Virus record (IMG/VR): IMGVR_UViG_3300005838_000066
Location: 1-23,252 of that record
DNA from: a virus
Direction: 5' to 3' (one strand)
Length of the DNA: 23,252 nt
The notes below the pieces were generated by a model. It searched no databases, had not been told where the DNA came from, and saw nothing but the letters and a program-made list of their open reading frames with translations. This document shows, one piece after another, positions 9,401 through 15,612 of this stretch; the first letter of the stretch is position 1; the number at the start of each line of letters is the position of its first letter. Made by a program: the position numbers and the translations under genes.

Positions 9401-11886
9401 CTACCGACCACAAAAGGGCTGCGGTATTAAATCATCACTTTGCAAAAGTAGCGTCCAAGGCTCTTGAAGAGGTAGACAGGAATGTCCGTTTCTTTAACAG
9501 GCTGGATAGCAAGGGGGCCAGGAAAGCTATTGATCCAGAATACATGATCGAGATCGACCGACTCCTGGGGAAATTTGATATTCGAAAAAGCGTCACGCAG
9601 AAGGCCCTGAAACGTAGAGAAACGCTATCTCAATGGGTACAGGCAGAACTAGCAAAAGGGAATAATCCTAATATAGACCCAAGGCTCCTGGGCGAGATTG
9701 AACTCACGCATTATCGACAGGTCCCGATGGATGAATTTAGAGGGTTGTACGATACCATAAAAAATATCGATCACTTGGGAAGACTCAAGAACGAACTTCT
9801 CCTGGAACAGGAAAAACGCGATGTGCAAGCAGCGGTCAATGAGATTACGCTTACAATCAACGCGACCGCTAAAAAGAAAAAGATCAAAGATTCAGACAAA
9901 CGATTAGGGTTAAACAACCCCCAGGACCAATGGAAAAAAGACAAGCTGAGTTTCATGGCAGAACACCGTAAATTCGGGAATATCGGGCGTGTTTTTGATG
10001 GTTTAAAAAACGGTCCATTCTGGCAGTTTGTAACTAAGAAGATGAATGCCCAGGCGGATTGGCAAGCCGAGATGCAGGAAAAGGCGAACATCAAGCTCGG
10101 TGAGTTGTTTAGCGTTTATAACACCCTGGAGTTTACTACCCTAAAGGGCGGTTTGTATAAGTTGGAGTATGTGCCTGATATCGATATTAGCCTGTCAAAG
10201 CAAGAGCGTATTATGATTGCTTTGAACTGGGGGAACGAAACCAACCGTGCCAGGGTGACCGATGGGTATGGCCTGTCCGCGTCCGAGGTTGAGAACCATA
10301 TCCTTTCCACTCTTGATGAAAGGGATTGGACGTTTGTCCAGGGGATGTGGGATTACATCGAAGAATACTGGGCTTTGATCGAGGCAAAAGAACGAAGGGT
10401 TACAGGGGTAGCTCCGGAAAAAGTAGAAGCATTACCGGTCAATACAGGCACCGCTGTAGGGCAAATCAGAGGCGGATACTTCCCTATCACATTCGACCAA
10501 GATGAAAGCAATATCGCGTTTGACAACCTGGCTAAGACGGCAGCTGACCAGGCGAAATTAGGTGCCGCTGGCAGGGCTACGACAGCGCGAGGACATACGA
10601 AGGCTAGGGCGGAGGGCGAAGTTAATATTAAAATAAAGGCTGATTTCGGAGTTATCTTTTCGCATGTTCACCAGGTAATCCATGATCTTGCCTGGCATGA
10701 ATGGTTGATCGATACCAATAAAATCCTGGGGCATCAGGATATGGTGGATGCGATCACGGCACATTATGGAGCAGCGACTTATAAGGCGTTAAAAAATACA
10801 GTTATCGATATCGCAGCTGGCGATGTTCCTTCCGTACAAACCCATGAAAAAGCAATGAACTGGCTCCGGCAGGGTATGTCTATAGCAGCTATGGGATGGA
10901 ACCTTGGGACTTCTTTGCTGCAACCGCTGGGACTTACTCAGTCGATGGTCCGAGTCGGTCCTATCTATGTGGCAAAAGCCATGTTGAGGTTTTTTAGTGG
11001 GGCAGCGGCGATGGATGGTACGGTTAAATTCATGTACGAACATAGTTCTTTCATGCGCCTACGCGGCAAGACGATGAATCGAGAGATCAACGAAATTCGT
11101 AACAAGATTGCCGGTACTGGTTTTGTCAGTAAGGTGAGAGGGCCGATAGATGATACTTTCTTTTACCTGATCGCTAAAGCGCAGTTGATGGCAGATATCC
11201 CGACCTGGCTTGGGGCTTATGAAAAAGCCCAGGCAGAGAATGCCAGCGAGCAGGACTCGATCGCGATGGCAGATCAGGCGGTGATCGATTCCCAGGGGTC
11301 AGGACACATTAAGGATTTGGCAAGCATTCAGCGAGGCGGTCCTTTGAAAAAGCTATGGACTAATTTCATGTCCTATTTCCAAACAACCTATAACCTCTCT
11401 ACAGACAGTATTAAAGGGACTAACTTTAAAAGCCCTACTTCAATCGCTCGCCTGGGGGTTGACTTTCTTTTGCTCTACACTTTCCCTATCCTCATCGAAG
11501 AATATGTCAGGGGGGCGTTGTTAAGGGGAGAATGTGACGATGGCAAGGATTGGGCATGTATGCGCGACAAGATCGTGAGGGATCATATCGCATATCCATT
11601 GAGCGGAATTTTCATAGGCCGAGAGTTTGTCGGGATGGCTCAAGGGTTCTCCCAGTATCAGGGACCAGCGGGTATGAGGGGGATTGCAGAAGCAGGGAAA
11701 TTCGCTACGCAAGTGGGACAAATGGAGAATGATGAGAAGTTATGGAAGGCTGCTAATAAAACAGGCGGCGTGTTTTTCCATTGGCCAGCGGTCCAGGTTG
11801 AGCGTTTGATCTGGGGCAGCTTAGACCTGGCAGAAGGGAAAACAGATAAGGTAACAGCCCCATTATTTGGGTACTCAAAACAATAG
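478..11886 (+). CDS. Giant polyvalent protein: ART, Gp88-like, ASCH and zincin metallopeptidase domains
   Basis: A single uninterrupted frame encodes 3802 residues. Visible segments in order: a charged N-terminus; a Gly/Ala-rich hydrophobic stretch (about 235-390); an ADP-ribosyltransferase-like domain (about 718-895) with VVYHGT at 739-744 and a NAFHPEQIKS-type end; a cysteine domain (about 1050-1350) with C1068, C1074, C1078-Y, C1246, C1277, C1280 and C1288, like phage Gp88 and Gp37/Gp68 radical-SAM-like proteins; an ASCH domain (about 1411-1508, KIISGGKTLEVRG); polyvalent-protein-associated segments (about 1546-1670, 1905-2370); a zincin with HELGH at 2443-2447 and a likely third ligand E2507; long helical regions; and a hydrophobic segment near 3656-3680. 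In known families such proteins are thought to be packaged and delivered with phage DNA, with effector domains acting in the host. The ATG follows the upstream stop directly, with GGAG about ten bases before it. Domain calls rest on motifs; the precise substrates are unknown. Confidence 0.9.
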   Translation: MGLLTDYEMERDPILDEPLIGEPDPGEQETGLSPLAVEGDGLKKLREAMHGIQEEEDAARVEHNLETSLEGNPQQVIKNQQMAGELEVPAERVEADPKFAENQIKINQANKALGQAPFLKELLKDRTLAEVMAVPEDIENLSWYETIWKDMENMFDEGRLTHEQGMRIYNKDNLNETQKLESIKRIEEIDKILEGYHADKDGVFGPSGPLGEAALLVGQVFEGLDEIAKKASAGALGGATTALIAGQAGPQAGLPEELITVPAAGTLMGSIAAMGEVFNQARMVEAGHAEKEMIGMGFEPRLAKNTSHVVGWVNGSLEVIGIGLFTKPIKSAIVKAIAKKAKLGGTVSKKQALVLAIATIFKSAGGEAGTEVLQEINNFLSREVARHISSKDIDSELDTPRKLKEAATQIGTIGIKVFAGSAVLGSPGGMARYYAERRKVSQADINEKMMTALGENAQESNLAEQLPDKHREYVEAVTEEGPVSDVYVDSAAVQEFYQDDAAAVMEELGLTDQYETALETDSPIRIPLPDYASNIARNPEAHAALIPHAKFDADGFTPTEARQQVEDAERLDDDGETILRKHMEGQKENDTFDNILNDQRDQLIKGGISEENATKMATLYATNQRAMAEAMKMPLEEYNNIISLKADSIKKPLVMTVEEHQAMGDPTVEELREKGYDGFRVIDGDKTVRNQSLKGLERNRDQQQTQTLDQATAAVKAEPGFKEFIKDSKVVDEAGEPMVVYHGTDKDFTEFDTSDFGTWFAVKPDLAGDYAQDKNEDTSAGGRVLPVYLSIKNPLKIPREVDLDFENEVDMMLANINAANGTSFTPEQIGYTKDSMHSHPGWEALAMNDRFLKAAMDAGFDGVSAYQGQELTFNAFHPEQIKSIFAKKFDPASPNILEQMSEDEIFASLPTPEEIFGVDKTEELYQSEPGKKKAKKPKPPTVSEQTGSMDTIYPEVNEALKEGVGRMNRAERTMFKKNIKAHAGTLWAAAAVRGVTIREIFFRSMEGRNVDELLNSKLWGKDKLGRYSIIKDFLTGDPKQVEKRVKGYTFIGDNRKAELDISGSFKNCNPSKNCAKFCYAADANARPTELIKAEFTEWAAENHKDVLADRLFEMFEATDQHEDGLALRINDKGDLSEAQLVLIQEMNRRGVRMQIFSKRPDLLRKVSDFNLKMLSIDETNFDLAMENPDLQLAVVIGKGMTESQIAEINDRVAVYLPINQGKNSVSRAEVKERFPTVFNEMTQKLCPVDGGKLKTKRDTHYVDIIALKPGTKGLWTCGACDMLGAAGCFFGKNKSENVRKIISQIRQANGSEEQTRKGVDEFLKRAEKDLKKAKQRGEINEDEYAGLIRALYEGKRNIRTDLGPDTKGEIDREANGPVTGDAEERGGSRPGTSGLGSQAAEIPWNEKGEITKLFIRGPWDEKIISGGKTLEVRGRAIPAKHIGVPIVLKNENNEALGEVVFKGSRQVKTAKEFNKLRKQHQVEKGSEFDFGSRKETHVWEIESVKPYTQPQKLAPMKGQAPFQVEKKIEGPQELYQDEVAEEVNPTWHYSTLADAVHNLKPSKAQPKSAEEWLNIIRKLPKVKAGEIAATGLENYLALDHRKYLITEAENKVKSAQENLEMPSTALTLAFRQNKLDEAQAELDKVRKMKQPKFTHDQIKQYLNDNGVKLVDVTNGIPQDGSEFAWYTEKLEEIDRLVDERSKEIIAERMDDLRYDLQYDRAEANRKKLKAGADPIELYAETDPSDGTRIYADYNTGARVAMLMEDEQNFAVIDLVDEEYSFVEKEILAYETHVPLFGEELTNPIWIKIREMKRKAREQAEAEFLDNRNQIKDNSEGVTKFTNWMHEGGKDYVEWLITLPGNKMAALTVPAEALALREKIVKWAEMKAKDAPGGGNQSQRVAAWLSDFKVNAGTANFLALKSNSDIFTKEEMHYYYRHAERYFYVAEIPSLKETHGTRFFNPPAKEFKHDSHFPNPNILVHVRADERVGERIILDKEKKAELDAAQAEWKKADDALTVIRKKMYGATPEIMRTLYAPETEALEVVHKKSAVVQGKLKDLEGSDAKAARVLYIQELQSDWADARRESDAPPAPFVDETKDYTALALKRMIHHAISNGFDRIEWTSGIQQDTRYEMERFISGIIWNPDTKVLRARPRGEKEFVEIADHVEEVDLPKYIGGDAAARLIRSEPPSPRVIAKFEKAKFDRKEAQEKYRAADLSIPPLFEKFERKIGYPEANRIPESQRNRIKSLGASRGEKAETYFENFMSFLDGYPEVSREEVFALAKSVDKLEAEKKEAMLMETRAVKKISQLERKTGSVIEDLEANDKALSGIEVQVATDGMKDYYDKILPSVAKDVLKKLGVKNAKIDPAGDLTPEEYTRGFQPGFDLDQVREALTDEEGKTKRIALFQEKQGLKRGALQFGPDISKGDNVILLLENADLSTYLHELGHFFYEQLRYLANQPNAPQKIKDDMDKLLKFVGGEKLDLAAWNNMTLEERRTGHEKVARAFEAYLFEGNAPTLELQGIFRSFAAWMKQIYTTIRSGLKVNLSDEVREVFDRMLATDEEIANAREINRMKPLFENNEVIKMDPDRWLEYQRAVTNDVEEADEKLRTKSLDNMKWLRIGTNRILLEKKREVRDQREAVKNEAEQTVAEKQEYKLVAWLRQPVDKKKTTKSHKTDVTPEVDSLFVAIGKLGGIKQDELYTQWGVDKKTEYGTFRKVARTKDGLSIDDMGTQLVQYGYLHPLGQDGKYEPHVFEALFVDEISGRKHNSVKNDQYEASEAYEDNYFKFAQEEGQQGKLEDAPHQKISIQSLIDTFGNEEEAIWKTLPKGRWGLISDSEDAINVNLLKDLAGYSSADEMIHALVKAKPMRDAIEEETDRRMLELFGTLGDRASIDKAVDEALHNEARTKAVHAELSALAKRVGKGNVLMKAARAWAEEKIGRMKIMDIKPSQFAAAEARANRLAENALKRGNLDEATDHKRAAVLNHHFAKVASKALEEVDRNVRFFNRLDSKGARKAIDPEYMIEIDRLLGKFDIRKSVTQKALKRRETLSQWVQAELAKGNNPNIDPRLLGEIELTHYRQVPMDEFRGLYDTIKNIDHLGRLKNELLLEQEKRDVQAAVNEITLTINATAKKKKIKDSDKRLGLNNPQDQWKKDKLSFMAEHRKFGNIGRVFDGLKNGPFWQFVTKKMNAQADWQAEMQEKANIKLGELFSVYNTLEFTTLKGGLYKLEYVPDIDISLSKQERIMIALNWGNETNRARVTDGYGLSASEVENHILSTLDERDWTFVQGMWDYIEEYWALIEAKERRVTGVAPEKVEALPVNTGTAVGQIRGGYFPITFDQDESNIAFDNLAKTAADQAKLGAAGRATTARGHTKARAEGEVNIKIKADFGVIFSHVHQVIHDLAWHEWLIDTNKILGHQDMVDAITAHYGAATYKALKNTVIDIAAGDVPSVQTHEKAMNWLRQGMSIAAMGWNLGTSLLQPLGLTQSMVRVGPIYVAKAMLRFFSGAAAMDGTVKFMYEHSSFMRLRGKTMNREINEIRNKIAGTGFVSKVRGPIDDTFFYLIAKAQLMADIPTWLGAYEKAQAENASEQDSIAMADQAVIDSQGSGHIKDLASIQRGGPLKKLWTNFMSYFQTTYNLSTDSIKGTNFKSPTSIARLGVDFLLLYTFPILIEEYVRGALLRGECDDGKDWACMRDKIVRDHIAYPLSGIFIGREFVGMAQGFSQYQGPAGMRGIAEAGKFATQVGQMENDEKLWKAANKTGGVFFHWPAVQVERLIWGSLDLAEGKTDKVTAPLFGYSKQ
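4496..4708 (+). CDS. Candidate overprinted small ORF inside the giant gene
   Basis: A 70-residue ORF lies in the +1-shifted frame of the giant gene. A good ribosome binding site (AGAGGTGAG) sits six to eight bases before its ATG. The product starts MKTSTQVLSELYMKGSAIYG and continues as a Q/K/E-rich helical protein with a basic end, which looks like a normal small phage protein. In the giant frame the same bases encode a Gly/Pro/Arg linker of low apparent conservation (GDAEERGGSRPGTSGLGSQ), exactly between the Gp88-like and ASCH domains. Its stop lies at the first codons of the ASCH domain. It may be an active overlapping gene or a relic of a once separate gene captured during domain fusion. 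Function unknown; expression unproven. Confidence 0.35.
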   Translation: MKTSTQVLSELYMKGSAIYGQTLDPTQKAKLTAKQMVQLQVMQKNEAEADQGLADWEAKQQKSPGTKKEK

Positions 11887-11894
11887 GTTGTAAA

Positions 11895-11923
11895 TTGACA
11901 CATTAACAAATATCCTATAAACT
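11895..11923 (+). promoter_or_regulatory. Sigma70-like promoter for the tail-fibre operon
   Basis: A perfect TTGACA box (11895-11900) is followed by a 17-bp spacer and TAAACT (11918-11923, four of six matches to TATAAT). It lies in the only gap between the giant gene and the first fibre gene. Initiation would fall near 11930, leaving a leader of about 44 nt before the preferred GTG start at 11974. That spacing argues against the ATG at 11944, which would lie only about 14 nt from the transcript end. A host-type promoter would let the fibre genes be transcribed independently of the giant gene. Confidence 0.6.
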
Positions 11924-11973
11924 GAAGGTAGTATTCTGGCTAGATGCCGGTCTTACAAGCATGGAGGCTTAAC

Positions 11974-13992
11974 GTGACGATATCCACTGAAAGTATTAAA
12001 GCGGGACCATTTGCAGGGAACGCTTCCACAACGACATTCGCATTTACCTATAAAGTATTTAGTTCGACCGGCTCAGACCTGGCGGTCGTATTCACCAACT
12101 CATCTGGCGTTGAATCAACCAAGACATTAACGACCGACTATACTGTCAGTCTAAACGCTGACCAGGATAACAATCCTGGGGGATCGATTACGACGACCGG
12201 TGCATGGAGTCCAATCGCGGTTGGCGAAAAACTAACCATACTTAACGAACCAGCGTATACGCAAGGGACTGACCTTGTGTCCGGTGGTGGGTTCTTCCCA
12301 AATGTTATTGAAGATGCGTTAGATAGAAGCACTATTCTCGCCAGAAGGGCTGATGAAAAAGTCAGCCGATCCATTCAAATACCAGTTTCAGATTCTGCCG
12401 GGACCTCGGTAGAACTAACCTCAAATACATTAAGAGCTAACAAGGCTATTGTCTTTGATTCAGACGGTGATGTCGGCGTATCAGTTGATGACTATGTTGA
12501 CCAGGTTGCTACGGTAGCTGCCTCATCTGCGGCGGCTGCGAGTTCGGCGGCAGCGGCTAGTACCAGCGCGAGTGCAAGTTCGACTTCGGCGAGTGCCAGT
12601 TCGACCAGCGCGGCAGCGGCAGCGGCCAGTTACGATCTTTTCGATGATCGGTTCCTGGGGGCGAAGTCTTCCGATCCTAGCGTTGATAATGATGGGGCTG
12701 CCCTAGTAGATGGCTGCCTTTATTTCAATACCTCAAATAACGTGATGATGGTCTATGACCTGGGTACGACGACCTGGCTTAGAACCACTCCTACCAGTTC
12801 AGACCAAACAAACATTAATACGTTAGCCGCTAGTGCTGTTGTTACCGATATGGATTTACTTGGCACATCAGCAAATGTAGCGGCGATGGCATTACTCGGT
12901 ACAAGTGACGCGGTTGCCGATATGAATACCCTGGGTACTGCTGACGTAGTAGCCGACTTAAACACGCTTGGTACGGCTGACGTTGTTGCGGACATGAACA
13001 CGCTCGGAACCGCAGATGTAGTTGCCGATATGAATACACTTGGCACAGCGGACGTTGTCACAGACATGAATACACTCGGTACGGCGGATGTAGTTGCTGA
13101 TATGAATACTTTAGGCACAGCCGATGTTGTCGCAGACATGAATACCCTTGGTACAGCTGACGTGGTGACCGATATGAACACCCTTGGGACTGCTGACGTA
13201 GTGGCTGATATGAATACGCTTGGGACGGCTGGTAATGTAACAGCTATGGACAACTGTTCAGGGTCAATTGCCAATATAAATACCGTGTCAGGGTCAATTG
13301 CCAACGTGAATACTACCGCAACAAATATTACAGGAGTAAATAGTTTCGCTGAACGATATAGAGTCGCTTCATCTGCTCCTGTATCAGACAACGATGCAGG
13401 TGATTTATATTTTGATACATCCTTGAATGAGTTGAAGAGTTATGGATCAGCTTGGCAATCAACCGCTCCATCAGCGGAAAATCAGACAAACATCAATATT
13501 GTTGCTGGTGAGTTGGTTTATGAAGAGGACTTAGGCTCTATTGCTGATGCAGTTACAACGTCATCTGGTAATAATATTACAGACGTAGCTGATGACATAG
13601 CAAGTGTTAATACAGTGGCAGGGATATCGGCTAACGTAACAACGGTTGCAGGGATTAGTGCCAACGTAACGACCGTGGCTGGGATTTCAGCGAATGTCAC
13701 AACGGCTGCTACCAACGAGGCCAGCATTAACCGATATAGCGATGAATATACGATTGCCTCATCAGCCCCAGGCTCTCCGAGTGCAGGAGATTTGTGGTAT
13801 GACGAAACAGGTAATGTTTTGAAATATTACACTGGTTCTATATTCGCTAGCATATCCGCTGGGATAGCTGATGTCGTTTCGGATACCTCGCCCCAGTTGG
13901 GAGGGTCGCTTGATTGTCAATCGAATAACATAACTAATACTGGCACTGTTTCTGGTGCTAACTTACAAATTGATTTTGGAGGTCTTTCCTAA
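11974..13992 (+). CDS. Tail fibre protein with tandem repeats
   Basis: Probable receptor-binding tail fibre of about 672 residues. I chose GTG 11974 over the in-frame ATG 11944 because GGAGG (11963-11967) sits six bases before the GTG and the conserved-looking N-terminus (TISTESIKAGPFAGNASTTT) begins there. The first 130 residues resemble T7-type fibre attachment regions (inference from style: polar beta-rich sequence ending in ALDRSTILARRADEKVSRSI). An Ala/Ser-rich linker follows (nt about 12517-12630), then eleven 12-residue repeats of DMNTLGTADVVA type, then three ten-residue VAGISANVTT repeats. Three copies of a module reading roughly GDLYFDTS-N-LKYY-G-W are spread through the shaft. The absence of a carbohydrate-binding head suggests that the next gene supplies the tip. 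Its stop overlaps the next ATG by one base. Confidence 0.85.
   Translation: MTISTESIKAGPFAGNASTTTFAFTYKVFSSTGSDLAVVFTNSSGVESTKTLTTDYTVSLNADQDNNPGGSITTTGAWSPIAVGEKLTILNEPAYTQGTDLVSGGGFFPNVIEDALDRSTILARRADEKVSRSIQIPVSDSAGTSVELTSNTLRANKAIVFDSDGDVGVSVDDYVDQVATVAASSAAAASSAAAASTSASASSTSASASSTSAAAAAASYDLFDDRFLGAKSSDPSVDNDGAALVDGCLYFNTSNNVMMVYDLGTTTWLRTTPTSSDQTNINTLAASAVVTDMDLLGTSANVAAMALLGTSDAVADMNTLGTADVVADLNTLGTADVVADMNTLGTADVVADMNTLGTADVVTDMNTLGTADVVADMNTLGTADVVADMNTLGTADVVTDMNTLGTADVVADMNTLGTAGNVTAMDNCSGSIANINTVSGSIANVNTTATNITGVNSFAERYRVASSAPVSDNDAGDLYFDTSLNELKSYGSAWQSTAPSAENQTNINIVAGELVYEEDLGSIADAVTTSSGNNITDVADDIASVNTVAGISANVTTVAGISANVTTVAGISANVTTAATNEASINRYSDEYTIASSAPGSPSAGDLWYDETGNVLKYYTGSIFASISAGIADVVSDTSPQLGGSLDCQSNNITNTGTVSGANLQIDFGGLS
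12844..13239 (+). repeat. Eleven tandem 36-bp coding repeats in the tail fibre
   Basis: Eleven consecutive 12-codon units encode variants of (A/T)DMNTLGTADVV. The first two units are degenerate (TDMDLLGTSANV, AAMALLGTSDAV) and the last ends GTAGNV. Units 3 to 10 are nearly identical as protein, yet codons differ at most synonymous positions, for example CTGGGTACT, CTTGGTACG, CTCGGAACC and TTAGGCACA for Leu-Gly-Thr. The repeats probably form a regular beta or trimeric shaft segment. Confidence 0.9.
13615..13704 (+). repeat. Three tandem 30-bp coding repeats in the tail fibre
   Basis: Three ten-codon units each encode VAGISANVTT. As in the longer array upstream, the protein is invariant but the codons vary (ATATCG, ATTAGT and ATTTCA for Ile-Ser). 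They form a short shaft repeat ahead of the last GDLWYDETGN module. Confidence 0.85.
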
Positions 13993-14894
13993 TGGCTAAA
14001 AAATTACAGCTAAGGGGTGGAACGACCTCTGAGCATTCATCCTTTACAGGAGCGGTACGAGAAGTAACGGTGGATACGGATAAAGATGTAGTGGTTGTCC
14101 ATGATGGTAGTACGGCTGGAGGTTTCCCATCGGTTAAGTCAGGCTCAATAGTAAACGCTGATATTGATGCTTCCGCTGCAATAGCACAAAGCAAATTAGT
14201 AGATATAGTAAACGCTGATGTTGGTGCTTCAGCCGCTATAGCAACTTCAAAATTATCAGGTGCGGTCACAAGTATAGCGAGTCATGGGCTGTCAACTTCT
14301 AATTGGGACACTGCCTATACGGACAGAAACAAGTGGGATGGGGGAGCAACTGGATTAACCGCAGCAACTGGGCGAACCTCTCTTGGTTTAGGAACATCGG
14401 CAATTGTCGATACTGGCACAAGTGCAAACCAAATTTTAAAACTTGATGGCACTGCAAAAATACCAGCGGTTGATGGTAGCCAACTTACAAATTTACCAGC
14501 AAGCGGAATGCCCTCAGGAACGATAGTCGCATTTTTCCAAGCATCCGCTCCTACAGGGTGGACACAAAACACCACTCACAACGATAAAATGTTACGAGTG
14601 GTTTCAGGAACTGGTGGTGGAACTGGTGGTACGGCAGTTGTTTCTAGTCCTGCTCATAATTTAGCGGCTGGATCACATACATTGACTGAAAGCGAAATGC
14701 CGAGCCACACTCACTCTTACACTGCACCATCAGGCCCATCAGCGACAGGGAATCCGTGGATACAACCGAGAGTTACGAGTACCTATGGCAGCAATACCGG
14801 GAGCAAGGGTTCTAGTGCTTCGCATAGTCACTCCACATCTGGTTCTATTACGGCCCCTGCGTATCTGGATGTGATTATAGCATCGAAAGATTAA
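13992..14894 (+). CDS. Second tail fibre / collar-domain protein
   Basis: A 300-residue fibre-type protein. Residues 4-50 (LQLRGGTTSEHSSFTGAVRE and on to VVVHDGSTAGGFP) form the common phage N-terminal module that begins with an RGGT or RRGT motif and ends HDGSTAGG. Residues about 53-90 hold two copies of IVNAD-DASAAIA-SKL, frequent in fibre shafts. The C-terminal third starts PSGTIVAFFQASAPTGWTQ, which fits a tail-collar-type domain. It is followed by histidine clusters (MPSHTHSY, SHSHSTSGSI) of the kind that bind metal in trimeric fibre tips. ATG overlaps the previous stop by one base, so translation is probably coupled. It likely forms the distal or receptor-binding part. Confidence 0.85.
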   Translation: MAKKLQLRGGTTSEHSSFTGAVREVTVDTDKDVVVVHDGSTAGGFPSVKSGSIVNADIDASAAIAQSKLVDIVNADVGASAAIATSKLSGAVTSIASHGLSTSNWDTAYTDRNKWDGGATGLTAATGRTSLGLGTSAIVDTGTSANQILKLDGTAKIPAVDGSQLTNLPASGMPSGTIVAFFQASAPTGWTQNTTHNDKMLRVVSGTGGGTGGTAVVSSPAHNLAAGSHTLTESEMPSHTHSYTAPSGPSATGNPWIQPRVTSTYGSNTGSKGSSASHSHSTSGSITAPAYLDVIIASKD

Positions 14895-14898
14895 TTAT

Positions 14899-15201
14899 AT
14901 GAGTCTGGAGATTGAAAACACTTGCCCATTAGGTTCAACGTGTGAGGAAGTTAAAGATGGGAAAATTAACCGTTGTGCTTGGTATACAAAGGTTGTTGGT
15001 AAAAACCCCCAGTCGGAGGAGCAAATCGAAGATTGGGCGTGTGCTATGTCGTGGCTGCCTATGTTGCAAATTGAAATGAGTCAGACAAATAGAGGGCAAA
15101 CAAGTGCCATCGAATCTTTTAGAAATGAAACAGTTAAGGGGCAGAAAGTTTTTAATGCATTGGTAGAAAACCGAAACAATCTTTTGGAGAACAAACAATG
15201 A
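14899..15201 (+). CDS. Small four-cysteine protein of the tail-fibre cluster
   Basis: A 100-residue protein that I do not recognise by name. It has four cysteines (C9, C15, C26, C48) in CPLGSTCEE, RCAWY and DWACAMSWLP contexts within the first half, which suggests a metal-binding or Fe-S fold. The second half is helical and polar. No signal peptide or membrane segment is seen. It begins four bases after the collar-protein stop and overlaps the next gene by four bases (ATGA), so it belongs to the fibre operon. Possible roles are a fibre assembly factor or a minor structural protein; neither can be shown from sequence. Confidence 0.75.
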   Translation: MSLEIENTCPLGSTCEEVKDGKINRCAWYTKVVGKNPQSEEQIEDWACAMSWLPMLQIEMSQTNRGQTSAIESFRNETVKGQKVFNALVENRNNLLENKQ

Positions 15202-15611
15202 GCGTGGTCACATTAGTAGCAGAAGATAATAAAATGGTCCTAGATGGAGAGGTTGCCGAATTTGACTTAGGCTTAGATGATAATATTTGGGCTATCCAAT
15301 GGGACGGTTCTAAGGGGCAGATAGAATATAAAGATGGTTCGCCTAATAAGGACATTACAAAATTCCCTGAACTCGAATCGCTAGTAGAAAAACATAACCA
15401 AACGAAAGTCGATGCCGAAGCAAAGGTTGTGGCAGAGGAAGCGGCGGCTAAAAAAAAGAGAACTGATGCCATGACCTATGCTGACAAAAGAGCAGAGGAA
15501 TACGGTAAGCTCAACAATCAATTTGAGATGATATACGATGACAAAGTGAATGATACCACAACGTGGGTAGATGCCATTAAAGCTATTAAAAAAGCTATCC
15601 CCAAAGAGTGA
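15198..15611 (+). CDS. Probable tail-fibre assembly-type protein
   Basis: A 137-residue soluble protein with two parts. The N-terminal half (WAIQWDGSKGQIEYKDGSPN at about 31-50) matches the style of phage proteins encoded just downstream of fibres. An Ala/Lys-rich coiled coil (about 64-90) leads to a C-terminal motif YADKRAEEYGKLNNQFEMIY followed by TTWVDAIKAIKKAIPK, a pattern common in XkdW-like and tail-assembly proteins. Its start overlaps the preceding stop by four bases. The fibre-assembly role is inferred from position and resemblance, without a confirmed family assignment. Confidence 0.7.
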   Translation: MSVVTLVAEDNKMVLDGEVAEFDLGLDDNIWAIQWDGSKGQIEYKDGSPNKDITKFPELESLVEKHNQTKVDAEAKVVAEEAAAKKKRTDAMTYADKRAEEYGKLNNQFEMIYDDKVNDTTTWVDAIKAIKKAIPKE

Positions 15612-15612
15612 T

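Noticed and set aside
12753-13391. 212-codon minus-strand ORF opposite the fibre repeats
   Set aside because: Its sequence (ATTSAVPRVFIS repeated) is the mirror of the 36-bp coding repeats on the + strand. It has no ribosome binding site and no independent coding character.
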